Assembly: GCA_038142525.1 (NCBI GenBank)
Contig: JAYQKE010000026.1
Span: forward strand, 1 to 33,720
Direction: 5' to 3'
Length of the DNA stretch: 33,720 bases
Source: CAJQHK01 sp038142525
GTDB lineage: Bacteria > Pseudomonadota > Alphaproteobacteria > Rickettsiales > UBA1997
Shown here in pieces: positions 25,400 to 33,720 of this stretch. Position 1 is the first letter of the stretch, and each line of letters begins with the position of its first letter. A program made the translations under genes and the position numbers. The notes beneath the pieces are model-generated. The model saw nothing but the letters and a program-made list of their open reading frames with translations. It did no database searches and was not told where the DNA came from.

Positions 25400-25911
25400 C
25401 TATTGTTGGTTCAAATTATTTGTTGCTTTATTTAACATAATTGAAATTCCTTGCATATAGCCTGCAAAAAAGCTGTTGGCATACTTTGCTTCTTTAATTT
25501 TATGTAGGAAAATATACTTGATTAATTTCAAGGAAGATGACGGATCTTCGTTAAGCTGGGATAAGGCTTGATTACATCTATGACATAATAAGCCTCTTAC
25601 CTTGCCAGTTTTATGACAATGATCCACAAGAAAATATTTATCAGTTTTTCTGACGTGTTCTTTTTTACCGCAGATAGCGCAAGAGTGGTTTTGAAAAGCT
25701 AATAATTTTTCATATTGCTTGAGAGTTATACCATACCTAGTTCTATATTTTTGCTCTCTTTTCTTTTCTGGATTTTTTTAGACCATTCTCTAAGATATTT
25801 ATTTCGACATTCTTTGCAATCATAACGCCTTGTATTACGCATTTTATGAAAATGTGAAATAGGCTTGCTTTGTTTACATTTACTGCATATTTTGAAATTT
25901 TCACCTATCAT
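25400..25911 (-). CDS. recombination endonuclease VII-type protein, frameshifted
   Basis: The N-terminal part has CSKCKQSKPISHFH and CKECRNKYLREW, a zinc-ribbon motif. A shift near 25755 restores RTRYGITLKQYEKLLAFQN, then CAICGKK and VDHCHKTGKVRGLLCHRCNQ, the signature of endonuclease VII/His-Me nucleases, in which the DHxH region and the four cysteines form the zinc and catalytic site. Restored length is about 170 residues. It overlaps the endolysin gene by four bases (ATGA). In phages this enzyme resolves branched DNA during packaging; several prophages keep it in the lysis region. Confident family; frame status uncertain. Confidence 0.8.
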
Positions 25912-26318
25912 TTTATAACCAATTCAAAATGAACTAAATCATTAAATTTATTATTTCTAACATCTAAAGTTTTATCCCAAGATCCACCCCACCTGATTTT
26001 AATTCCGATTTGATTTGCAACTCCCAAAACATAACCAGAAAATAGGTAGAAATTATCGGTGCAATCCCAATCAATATTTGGTTTTTTTATATGGTAAGGA
26101 GCTACATCAACAGCTAGGCTTGGAGTGTTATTATGCTTACTCTTGCCAGCTTTTAATTTTGATTTACCTTGATTAAAAAGCTCTTCTTGCTCTTCATTTG
26201 ACCTGTGACCTTCAAGAATTGTGCAATCATAATGCTTGATTACTTCATTGAAGAGTTTCTGCAAATCGGCATGACAGCTTGATAATTGCTCTTTTGATTT
26301 CTTTCCAAATTGAGGCAT
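25908..26318 (-). CDS. phage endolysin, M15-type L-alanyl-D-glutamate peptidase
   Basis: The 136-residue enzyme has the peptidase M15 pattern: EGHRSNEEQEELFNQGKSK, then SKHN (His62), SLAVDVAPY (Asp71) and LVHFEL (His130) as zinc ligands. It is small, cytosolic and lacks a signal peptide, like the T5/ALP-type endolysins that need a holin. It cuts peptide bridges in peptidoglycan. It lies between DUF6127 and endonuclease VII. The gene is intact. Confidence 0.88.
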   Translation of the reverse strand: MPQFGKKSKEQLSSCHADLQKLFNEVIKHYDCTILEGHRSNEEQEELFNQGKSKLKAGKSKHNNTPSLAVDVAPYHIKKPNIDWDCTDNFYLFSGYVLGVANQIGIKIRWGGSWDKTLDVRNNKFNDLVHFELVIK

Positions 26319-26326
26319 TTCTTTGA

Positions 26327-26617
26327 TTATTTAAAATTAATATTATCACCAATTAGTGCTATAAATCCTGCGGTAATTAAGGTCATAAATCCAAAAACCA
26401 TCCATCTGATAAAAACCTTGAATGCATGCTTTTTTGCCATGCGAAATGATTTTAGTAATTCACGAAGATTTGCTATATCCATATAGGCTAAATCATCATC
26501 TAGACCTATTTCTTTAAGAGCGACTTTAGCACCTTGTTTTGAAGCTTTTGTTAAAAGAGCCTCAAGCTCAATTTCACTCAAGGAGATCTGTTTTGCTTTT
26601 TCGTCTTTTTTAAGCAT
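26327..26617 (-). CDS. DUF6127-type prophage protein with a membrane helix
   Basis: The 96-residue protein has a charged N-terminus, then EIELEALLTKASKQGAKVAL and IANLRELLKSFRMAKKHAFK, and one C-terminal membrane helix (WMVFGFMTLITAGFIALIG). This matches DUF6127, found in tail/lysis regions of alphaproteobacterial prophages; function unknown, perhaps lysis-related. Its ATG directly follows the TAA of gene D. The frame is intact. Confidence 0.75.
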   Translation of the reverse strand: MLKKDEKAKQISLSEIELEALLTKASKQGAKVALKEIGLDDDLAYMDIANLRELLKSFRMAKKHAFKVFIRWMVFGFMTLITAGFIALIGDNINFK

Positions 26618-27600
26618 TTAAAATTTTTCTATTGCATTAATAGTGGATTTATAGCCTTGATCACTTAGCTCGTGATTTACTGAATTTATGATCCAATTTT
26701 TGTCTTTTAGATATCTGATATCTGGAATGGTTATTGGCTTTTCAGCAGAGAGGTTTGGATTGCCAGCAAGGGATAATTCTAATTTTGTGATTCCTCTTTC
26801 AAATTCTGCTAATTTTGATTTGGTGCATTGATAGCTCTTGATTCATCAGTGAAAGTGAATCTTATCTCGTAAGTAGGATCATCATTTCCTGAAAAAACTT
26901 GTTTTTCTTCTCCAGTAGCAAAATCATGATATTTAGCAATTACCTTGCCAAATTTTCCTCGATCGAGAATATCTAAGCGCCAATTCTCAATTTGATTTTC
27001 AAAGATTTTTGTTGCTGGTAGTTCTTTGCCACTAATTGATATGCCTTGGCTTTTTTTAGCAAAAACCAATTTGCCAGTGATGAATTTAATTAAAGCATCG
27101 TAATTTTGAGATAAGCTAACCAAGAATGATAAATCACTTTCATTGGTTTGGTCGATATGGTTGATATAGATTTGGTTAAAATACTCATCAATTAAGCTCT
27201 CAAATTTATGCTCTTTGGCAATTTTAGAAATTATTCCAACGAGGCTATATTCATGCCATGATCTGCTTTTTGGTGATCTGATTTTGTTGCTTAAATTTTT
27301 ATCATTACCATAACTGGCTTTGGCAATAATTCTAAGCTTTGAAGGAGGAGATGAAAGGCTGATATTATCAACAATGAAGCTACCCATTAAGGATAGATTT
27401 TCTTTATCATAGCCTAGATAAATTTTGAGTGTTGTGCTTCTAGGCGGAATATCCAAAATATTATCTCTATTATCCAAAAGAATCTCTGCTTTATCAGATA
27501 CCAAGCCAGTTTCATCACTAATATTTAAAGAAATCAGTCTGGCAGATAAAAGATCGGTGATATCCTTATCATCAGCTTCAATTTTAAATATTGGTTTCAC
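26618..27600 (-). CDS. P2 gpD-like late control / baseplate hub protein, frameshifted
   Basis: The first 263 codons read as phage late control protein D, the P2 gpD/gp27-like hub: KPIFKIEADDKDITD, LKIYLGYDKENLSLMGSFIV, and KNLSNKIRSPKSRSWHE then VGIISKIAKEH. A shift near 26820 restores KSKLAEFERGITKLELSLAG and NPNLSAEKPITI to a TAA at 26618, the normal end of gpD with its wall-like C-terminus. Restored length is about 327 residues. It sits at the end of the tail tube and contacts the spike. Start overlaps X by four bases. Confidence 0.85.
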
Positions 27601-27806
27601 GTCCAGAGTTTTACTGTTTCAGATTCTTTTTCTTCAATTATATCAGGCAGAGTTATTTTGATTCCTGCTTCAAATGTAGTATCTAGCTCTACAATATGAG
27701 GATTAGCTTCAATTACCTGTTCAACAATTTTACTAGTTTTGCCATAATAATTTTGGCAAATCTGATCCAAAACATCGCCGTCCTTTGTGGTATAAATAAT
27801 ACTCAT
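27597..27806 (-). CDS. P2 gpX-like tail protein (LysM)
   Basis: The 69-residue protein is a LysM-like fold: YTTKDGDVLDQICQNYYGKT, then ANPHIVELDTTFEAGIKITL, as in P2 gpX and similar tail proteins. It lies between U and D with four-base overlaps on both sides, the P2 order. The LysM domain probably binds the hub or peptidoglycan. Intact. Confidence 0.88.
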   Translation of the reverse strand: MSIIYTTKDGDVLDQICQNYYGKTSKIVEQVIEANPHIVELDTTFEAGIKITLPDIIEEKESETVKLWT

Positions 27807-28297
27807 AAGCTACTTACAACATTTTGAATAATGCCTTTAACTCCTCTTTTTTGATCTTCGCCATATCGCTTCAAGCTAATGGAAAATTCAATTTTCCTTG
27901 GAGTTCCATCATTTAAGAAATTACTTTGATTTTCTGTGATTTTAACAATGCACCATCTGCCAAAAGCAAAGCCATTTCCAGAAACAAGAAATAGAGGTTT
28001 ACCAAGTCCTGCTTGTGCTCTCATTAAAGTTATTTGCTTTAATCCTCCTTTAAAATGCGGATAAATAACCCCTTCAAGATCAATGGTTTCAACGCCAAAA
28101 CCAGTAAATTGTAAAGTTGGATTGGCATTAATTCGATTAGTTTCTTGCCAACGATATTCACTTTGTCTTTTAAGAGTTTGATATGCTGAGCTTTTGATGG
28201 CAAAGCGATAAGCACCAAGAAGTAACATCATATCAACTTTAAGCAGGCTGTTAACTGTTAATTTAGAGCTGATATTTTTGAAAAAATCGAGTGCCAT
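27803..28297 (-). CDS. P2 gpU-like tail terminator/tail protein
   Basis: The 164-residue protein contains MMLLLGAYRFAIKSSAYQTL, then QFTGFGVETIDLEGVIYPHF and MRAQAGLGKPLFLVSGNG, the pattern of P2 gpU. The middle motif LEGxIYP is the clearest. It caps or joins the contractile tail. It overlaps X by four bases and follows the tape measure by three. Intact. Confidence 0.88.
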   Translation of the reverse strand: MALDFFKNISSKLTVNSLLKVDMMLLLGAYRFAIKSSAYQTLKRQSEYRWQETNRINANPTLQFTGFGVETIDLEGVIYPHFKGGLKQITLMRAQAGLGKPLFLVSGNGFAFGRWCIVKITENQSNFLNDGTPRKIEFSISLKRYGEDQKRGVKGIIQNVVSSL

Positions 28298-28300
28298 AAC

Positions 28301-30597
28301 TTAGTCAAAATTTAATGCCTGCTTTCTAACAGCGAATTTATGTATCACCTCGTCAATTGCTATTTTAACCTGATTTGCGATGGTTTTTTCATCGGCGTTG
28401 GTATGCGCATTAATGGTAATTGGAGCAGAAATGGAAATATTGGAATTTGAGCTATTGCCAGCAATATTGGAGATATTACTGGTTTCAATTATTTTACCAA
28501 AATCAGAATTATCAGATTCTAAATCTTTAATCGTATCACCAATTTGGCTTTGATTATTTGCCTCATCATCAGAAAATATTCCAGTTACTGATTTAATTCC
28601 TTTTCCAACAACCCCAGCAACTGTTTTTAGTGGTTTTAATAATTTACTAACCCATTCAAATGCTTTTTTGACATAGCCAATTACACCGCTAAATAAATTC
28701 TTAAAAAACTCTCCAACTGGTTGCCAATTTTTAATCAATAATCCTGCTGCAATTGCAATACCGCCAATTATTAATCCAATTGGATTGCTCATTATTGCAA
28801 TGCCAAGAGCCTTAATGCCAAGAATAACTTTTGGGATGGAAAAGCTCATCAAGGTCATTGCTGTTTTATAAGCAAGCAATGCTCCTTTAGCTGATAGAAA
28901 TCCACCTTTTAAAAAGGTAAATGCAAATCCCATTCCAATAGAAGCTACTTTAAAACTGATCATTCCAGCAATTGCTAAACCAAGATATTTGGTTAAAACT
29001 GGAAACTTCTCTGCAAAAATACTTACTCGTCCTGCAACATTTGCAGCAGTTTTAGCAATTGAAGCAAAAGCAGGAAGTAGAACTGAACCAATAGAAATTC
29101 CAACCGATTCAATAGCAGAGGCAAATTCTTTAAATGCTCCTGATGTGGTATTTTTTAGCCTATTAGCCATTTCTTTATTTGCACCATTGGCATTGTTAAT
29201 TTTTTCTTCTACCTCATCCAATCTGCCAGTTTCAACTGATTTAAAAATTGCTAATGCTCCTGCAGTTGATCTAGTACCAAAAATATCTTTGATTATTGAT
29301 AATTTTTCATCATCGGCTAGGTTTTTGGTTGCATGATGCATCTCTTTCAAAATGCTAACCATTGATCTCATTTTGCCATTTTCAAAGATTTTAACTCCAA
29401 GGCCAGATAATCTCTTTTGAGCAAGAAGCGCCTCTTTGGCAACATCGGGCATTTCTTCAGCAGAAATTCCCATTTCATTTCTCATCTGACCCAAAGCTTT
29501 TGCTCCAGCTTTTGCAGGAGCGCTAATCTAAATATGTTGATCTAAGCATTGTTCCTGCCATGGTTGCTTGAATACCAGCATCACCAAGTACACCTGCTAA
29601 AGTTGCAGTTTCAGATAAAGTACCACCAACAGCGCACCGTAAGAGGAGAGCGATAAATTTCATGGTTTGACCAAGCATCTCAACATTAACATTTGTTGAT
29701 CTGTGATGCTTGAGCTAAAATATCAGCTACCTCACCAGTCTTTGAAGCTTCCATATTAAAGCCAGTTAGAATATTTGAGGCAATATCTGCAGTTCTGCCT
29801 AAATCCATATTTCCAGCAATTGCTAGATTTAAAACGGATGGAGTTGCGGCTAAAATTTGATTGGTATTAAGACCAGCCATACCAAGAAATTGCATAGCTT
29901 CCGAAGCTTGACTTGCTGTATATTGAGTAGTCCTTCCAAGTTCTCTTGCTTGTTTAGTTAGAGCTTTAAATCCTTTGCTGTCTGCTGCCTCGTTAGTGAT
30001 TGCACCAACCTTGGCCATCGCTAATTCAAAATCTACTGCTGGCTTTACTGCTGAATATAAAACTCCACCAAGAGCAACAGCATCAACCATTTGGGAGCGA
30101 TAATTTGCTCTATTGCTTAAATTCTTATCCTTAGCATTTTGGTTATTTTGTAGAGCTGATTGCCTTCTTTTTAAAACATTAAGATTTTTACTTAATTTTG
30201 CCTTGTTCTAGAGTTAAAGTTTTTAATATCAATTCCACCAGAGCGAAGAGCTTTGCCCATCTGCCTTGTAGAGCTAGCAGTTTCAAGAAAAGATTTCTTT
30301 GTTTGATCTGCTAATCTTTTTGCCTTTCTAAAATTATTTTGTAACTGCTTTGATGGGCTATCAGTTGATGCAATTTCTTTTGATAGAGCATCTAATTTTT
30401 GTTTAGCATCACGATATGCAATTGATAGCTTCTTTTGTTGCTCTTGATGAATTTCTAAAAGCTTCAATTTGATTTGCTCTATCAGTAACTTTTTTGATAG
30501 CAGAGCCAAGAGAAGATAATTGCTTATTTGCAGATCCAAAAGCACCTTTGAATGATTTGCCAAGCTCTGCGCCAATTAAAACTGAAACTGATGCATT
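28301..30597 (-). pseudogene. P2 gpT-like tape measure protein, broken by about six frameshifts
   Basis: The pieces, read in order, are: SVSVLIGAELGKSFKGAFG at about 30590; YRDAKQKLDALSKEIAS and LRSGGIDIKNFNSRTR (30192-30575); VDFELAMAKVGAITNEAADS and ARELGRTTQYTASQASEAMQ (29686-30090), the phage tail tape measure TP901 core; a short piece with VNVEMLGQTMKFI and GVLGDAGIQATM near 29600; and the long end at 28301-29494, which has hydrophobic helices (IMSNPIGLIIGGIAIAAGLL). Joined length is about 760 residues, typical for gpT. The order and content are right, so only single-base shifts separate the parts. The start is also lost: no ATG precedes SVSVLIG in frame. The protein sets tail length. 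Confidence 0.85.
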
Positions 30598-30981
30598 ATA
30601 ATTTGATTAAATATCGTTAGATTTTTTTGGATTAAAATTGCTTCATCGTAAAATAAGCAGAACTCTTCTTCAGTTAGTTCTAAAATTTCAGAAAGTGGCC
30701 AATGAGTGATTTTTGAGAGAATTATGATGGCTCGTCTTATATTCCCTCGGATTTGAAAAAATCCATATAAGCCTTTTGTAAATTGGCATAGTCAGATTCA
30801 TCTAGCTCTTCAATAATATTTGGAGCTACTTCACAAAGATTGGCAAAAAGCCTGATTTCTTTTTCCTCATCAGATGAATTTTTCATTTTGGCAACAATGA
30901 GTCGATCTTTGACTTTTGATCTTCTCATGGTTAATTTATATTCAAATCAGTTCTATTGATATTTGTACCATCTGATTGCAT
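30576..30981 (-). CDS. P2 gpE/E+E' tail assembly chaperone with programmed -1 frameshift
   Basis: Gene E as read ends at 30737: MRRSKVKDRLIVAKMKNSSD, then EEKEIRLFANLCEVAP and YMDFFKSEGI. A better start is the ATG at 30981, which has AAGGA just upstream and gives MQSDGTNINRTDL; it needs one shift near 30935 to join the body. At 30755-30761 the codons GAT TTT TTC contain T TTT TTC; slipping back one base yields QIRGNIRRAIIILSKITHWP and LSEILELTEEEF, the GpE' extension, to a TAA at 30576. P2 makes E and E+E' in exactly this way. The chaperone binds the tape measure before tube assembly. The E+E' end overlaps the tape measure start. Confidence 0.75.
30755..30761 (-). promoter_or_regulatory. slippery heptamer T TTT TTC in phage gene E
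   Basis: On the minus strand the zero-frame codons GAT TTT TTC give T TTT TTC, a strong -1 slippery sequence. The -1 frame after it is open for about 60 codons and encodes the E' tail. This frame change should not be counted among the sequencing-error candidates. A downstream pseudoknot was not checked. Confidence 0.7.
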
Positions 30982-31111
30982 ATTCCTTTAAGAATATTCG
31001 TAGAGAAAAAAGATGCGGGAGATGATGGTTTGATTGCAAAAGCATCGTTTTCTTATTAAGATTGATAATTTAATTTAATATTTTGTCATTTTTGTTTAAT
31101 TTTTATTACAT

Positions 31112-31612
31112 TTAAATTCCTATTGCATCACGAATTTCAACCATCTTATCAACTCCGCCAATAATTCTGGTCATATTATCAATATCGACTTCAATTAATT
31201 GTTCTCCATCAATTTCAAGGCTGTAATAACGACAAGCAATTGTGCAGGCTAAAGTTCCTTTTTCTCCAGCTGCAAATTTACCCATATCCATTTCAGTATA
31301 CATGCCACGAAGTTTGATGATAATTGGAGAGGTGGTTTCATCATCTTGTAGAGCGCCTCGAAGGGTAATTTGAACAGCATTACCACTGATAAGACCAAAT
31401 TGTTTTAAAACATCTTTATCATATTCGGATAAAGTAAAAGAGGCTTCTAACTTTTCCATTCCCATATCAATTGGAATTGGAGCATCTAAACCGCCAGCTC
31501 GATATTCTTCTGATTTGATATTTAGTTTTGGTGGATTTACCTCATCACATTTACCAGCATAACCTCTGCCATCAATGAAGAGATTGAAATTTTTTAATAT
31601 TTTTGGAATCAT
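31112..31612 (-). CDS. P2 gpFII-like major tail tube protein
   Basis: The 166-residue protein begins MIPKILKNFNLFIDGRGYAG and has PKLNIKSEEYRAGGLDAPIP and MEKLEASFTLSEYDKDVLKQ, the classic FII signature. It forms the inner tube of the contractile tail. It follows FI by 17 bases. Between it and gene E lie about 130 bases without a gene. Intact. Confidence 0.92.
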   Translation of the reverse strand: MIPKILKNFNLFIDGRGYAGKCDEVNPPKLNIKSEEYRAGGLDAPIPIDMGMEKLEASFTLSEYDKDVLKQFGLISGNAVQITLRGALQDDETTSPIIIKLRGMYTEMDMGKFAAGEKGTLACTIACRYYSLEIDGEQLIEVDIDNMTRIIGGVDKMVEIRDAIGI

Positions 31613-31629
31613 GTTAATTTAAAATTTAG

Positions 31630-32843
31630 TTAAACAATTTCGCTTAAATAATCATCAGTCATTTTTGATCTGAAGGTGATATGCTCTGCTGGATATGGCG
31701 GAGTGAAGTCAAAATCAAAACTTACTTTTCCTTGTGCTATTTGATCAGGAGTATTTAACTCAGGATCAGCAAAAGCAGTTCCACCAATAATTGCTCCGAT
31801 ACTTTTTAAATGACGCAGATAATTATTAACTCCTTCAAGAACATCCTCGATATAGGTTTTGGTGATATTTCTATCAACCGCCCATAAGGTGAGATTTAAG
31901 AAAAGAATCATTAATCATATCTGCAGTTCTTCTAGCTTGAAGAAATGCCCATTTAGGATCAGCTGATAAAGTTCTATTACCCCATAATCTAAAACCGCTT
32001 TCTTGAATTATGGTGGTGATGTTATTTTCATTGAGGTAAGTTGGCTTTTGAATTTACATCACCAAGAACAAAATCAATTGGTTTAGAAATTCCAACAATA
32101 CCATTAATAACAAGATTTGATGGCGACCACCAAAATCCTCTCTCATTATCAGATTTAACAATTAATCCTGCTACTCTTGCAGATGCTGGTTCTTCAATAG
32201 ACCCAAACGTATCAAGAACTTTTACCCAAGGATAAATTGCAAAAACTCTAGCAGATCCAAAATCACCAACATAATCAATTGCATCTGTGTCATTGGTGTT
32301 TGGAAGATCAGCAATAATAATCGCTCTTAGGTTTTCTGCTATTCCAAGTAATTCACTAACCACAGGATTTGCATTCCCACTTGGCATATCATGCGTGAAA
32401 TTTGGAGCGATCAAGATTCTTGGAGTTACTGCAAGCTCTGTGTTTGCTGATAAAAGAGCATGAACACCTTTATATTGACCAGTTGCTCCATCAACTCCGC
32501 CAACAACATCAGCATCTATAATATTTGCAGGATCAAGAACGCCAGTTGTTAAATGAGCAGGATTACTTGGATCAGCAACATTTATCACAACAACCATTGC
32601 ACCAGCTTGATCGAATATTCCATCTAAAGCTTTTGGTATGGTATAGTCTTTATTGGTATCATTATTTTCACCGAAGATTTCAACTGCTTTTGCTCTTGAG
32701 CCAAGAATTAAGGTTGGTGTATTTACTGGACCTTGTGGTGCTGTGCCAACAAGTCCAATTACTGATGATTTAACTGTTTTTATAGGGCGTGCTCCGTCAT
32801 TAAGTTCAATGACTTCCACACCATGTAGAAATTGATCAGGCAT
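31630..32843 (-). pseudogene. P2 gpFI-like tail sheath protein, frameshifted
   Basis: The first 271 codons are gpFI: FLHGVEVIELNDGARPIKTV, SSVIGLVGTAPQGP, and RGFWWSPSNLVINGIVGISK. After NSKAN a shift near 32035 restores ENNITTIIQESGFRLWGNRT and DPKWAFLQARRTADMI; another near 31905 continues with LNLTLWAVDRNITKTYIEDV through the C-terminal domain to 31630. Restored length is about 404 residues, the right size. The sheath contracts to drive the tube. The two shifts would give a truncated, non-functional sheath if real. Confidence 0.88.
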
Positions 32844-32859
32844 TTTATTTTTTGTTAAA

Positions 32860-33450
32860 TTAGTTTGATAAAATTTTATCTAGGATTATTTGCTCAAAAT
32901 CTGCTAATGTTTTCCAAGCCTCTTTATATGATTTGCAATTATCAATTATGCCAATAATTCTGCGGGATTCACCGTCAATAAAAGTTGATATTTCACTAAA
33001 ATTTTGAGCTTTTTCTACAATAATTTTAGCAAGCTCTGTAACCTTGATATTCCTACTATCTGCTTCCAATTTTAGTAGATCGACATCAAATTTATCGGGA
33101 GGCGTAGATTCCAATATTCGTTTTGCTATTTCTTCCTTAGCTTTATAGGAAGCAATTTTTCCTGGATATTGTGAAATGATTTTAGTACGACATTCTTCAG
33201 AAATATCGGGAATTACTCTTTTTGCTTTTTCTTTTGCTTCTTCTAGCGACCAAGATATCCTCGGATCATTTGGGAGGTTAGATGCAGATTCCCCAATAGC
33301 ATTTGTAAGTTCATTTGATAAATCTTCAATTACAACATCATCAGGAATTCTGATAATTTCTAAATTTTCATTATCATATAAATCTTTGATGTCCTGATCA
33401 TTGCTATGTGTTGCAATGATCATATTTTCTTTATTTATTACTATTTTCAT
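32860..33450 (-). CDS. tail-region accessory protein, possibly fibre assembly-like
   Basis: I only partly recognise this 196-residue protein. Its start, MKIVINKENMIIATHSNDQD, and the NLEIIRIPDDVVIED segment resemble N-terminal parts of phage tail accessory or tail-fibre assembly proteins, and the rest is helical (SLEEAKEKAKRVIPDISEEC, AKEEIAKRILEST). It lies between the fibre gene and FI, where P2 keeps fibre-assembly genes. No enzyme motif is visible. Intact; role inferred from position. Confidence 0.55.
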   Translation of the reverse strand: MKIVINKENMIIATHSNDQDIKDLYDNENLEIIRIPDDVVIEDLSNELTNAIGESASNLPNDPRISWSLEEAKEKAKRVIPDISEECRTKIISQYPGKIASYKAKEEIAKRILESTPPDKFDVDLLKLEADSRNIKVTELAKIIVEKAQNFSEISTFIDGESRRIIGIIDNCKSYKEAWKTLADFEQIILDKILSN

Positions 33451-33453
33451 TTT

Positions 33454-33720
33454 CTAAGAGAAATAATTATATGAATCATGATTTCCAAGTGCATGAGATC
33501 CACCAGGAGAGTAATTAACGGCATTTCCAGACAATCTACTAGAAGTGCTAGCAAAGATGCATTTCAGATTTATGTGCTGAATAATAAGCGGTATGACGAC
33601 AATTTCTTGCTGTGGAGCTATTTGCTATCAAGCATGAAGTATGAACTGTATAAAAACCTATATTAGCACCATCAACTGTAACATTACTGTGAGCATGAAC
33701 ATTAGAAGATTGACCGCTAG
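33454..33720 (-). pseudogene. tail fibre C-terminus, 5'-partial, frameshifted
   Basis: The minus strand reads QSSNVHAHSNVTVDGANIGF at the right edge, then, after shifts in the 33530-33640 region, TSSRLSGNAVNYSPGGSHAL and GNHDSYNYFS to a TAG at 33454. Histidine/glycine-rich repeats of this sort occur at the tips of tail fibres, and the position next to the tail genes agrees. Only the last 85-90 codons are in the window, so receptor or chaperone domains cannot be judged. Confidence 0.5.

Noticed and set aside
30700..30800. Gene E break treated as another indel
   Set aside because: The T TTT TTC heptamer and the P2 E/E+E' precedent make programmed frameshifting the better explanation.
33478..33666. 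Plus-strand ORF at the right edge
   Set aside because: It lies antisense to the fibre C-terminus, which has conserved fibre-like text.
1..33720. CRISPR array
   Set aside because: No regularly spaced direct repeats with unique spacers were seen on either strand.

Overview
The window is AT-rich (about one-third G+C by eye). It reads like an accessory region of an alphaproteobacterium: the DUF2924 / large serine recombinase / small-partner cassette and the DUF6127 prophage protein are mostly known from that class. The genus cannot be fixed from this sequence, but the IS elements and broken genes would suit a genome in flux, for example a host-associated lineage.

Layout. (1) 1-3.6 kb, + strand: a broken PD-(D/E)XK nuclease-like gene, a broken DUF123 (GIY-YIG-like) gene, then a tight cassette of a small ORF, DUF2924, a serine recombinase and a DNA-binding-like partner. 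(2) 3.5-4.9 kb: minus-strand remnants of a YiiX/C92-like peptidase and a DUF2971-like gene, then a stretch without recognisable genes. (3) 4.9-5.9 kb: an XRE repressor and a sensorless histidine kinase, divergent around a perfect 16-bp palindrome. (4) 5.9-13.8 kb, minus strand: an operon-like series of NAD(P)-dependent 3-hydroxyisobutyrate-dehydrogenase-type enzyme, fluoroacetate-dehalogenase-type hydrolase, leuC, leuD, an Fe(II)/2-oxoglutarate oxygenase of the clavaminate synthase/TauD type, and a 103-residue unknown. The oxygenase is split by an IS630-family element that itself carries an IS3-family element. (5) 13.9-24.3 kb, + strand: a defence island with a small HTH protein, hsdR, an uncharacterised 331-residue gene, hsdM, hsdS, a split DUF4209-type protein with an R-x4-H motif, and a GmrSD-like DUF262/DUF1524 protein. 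(6) 24.8-33.7 kb, minus strand: P2-like phage tail and lysis genes in the order tail fibre, accessory protein, FI sheath, FII tube, E/E+E', tape measure, U, X, D, DUF6127, M15 endolysin, endonuclease VII, holin, nested spanins. No head, terminase or replication gene lies inside the window.

A striking property is the number of single-base frameshifts in otherwise well conserved genes (nearly thirty by hand count). They cluster in the tail operon, hsdS, the DUF262 gene and the first 1 kb, while hsdR, the 331-residue gene, hsdM, leuC, the hydrolase and the recombinase are clean. Real decay and uncorrected sequencing indels are both possible. Two frame changes look functional: A AAA AAG in the IS3 transposase and T TTT TTC in phage gene E. 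All family assignments come from reading the translated sequence by eye; no database search was run.
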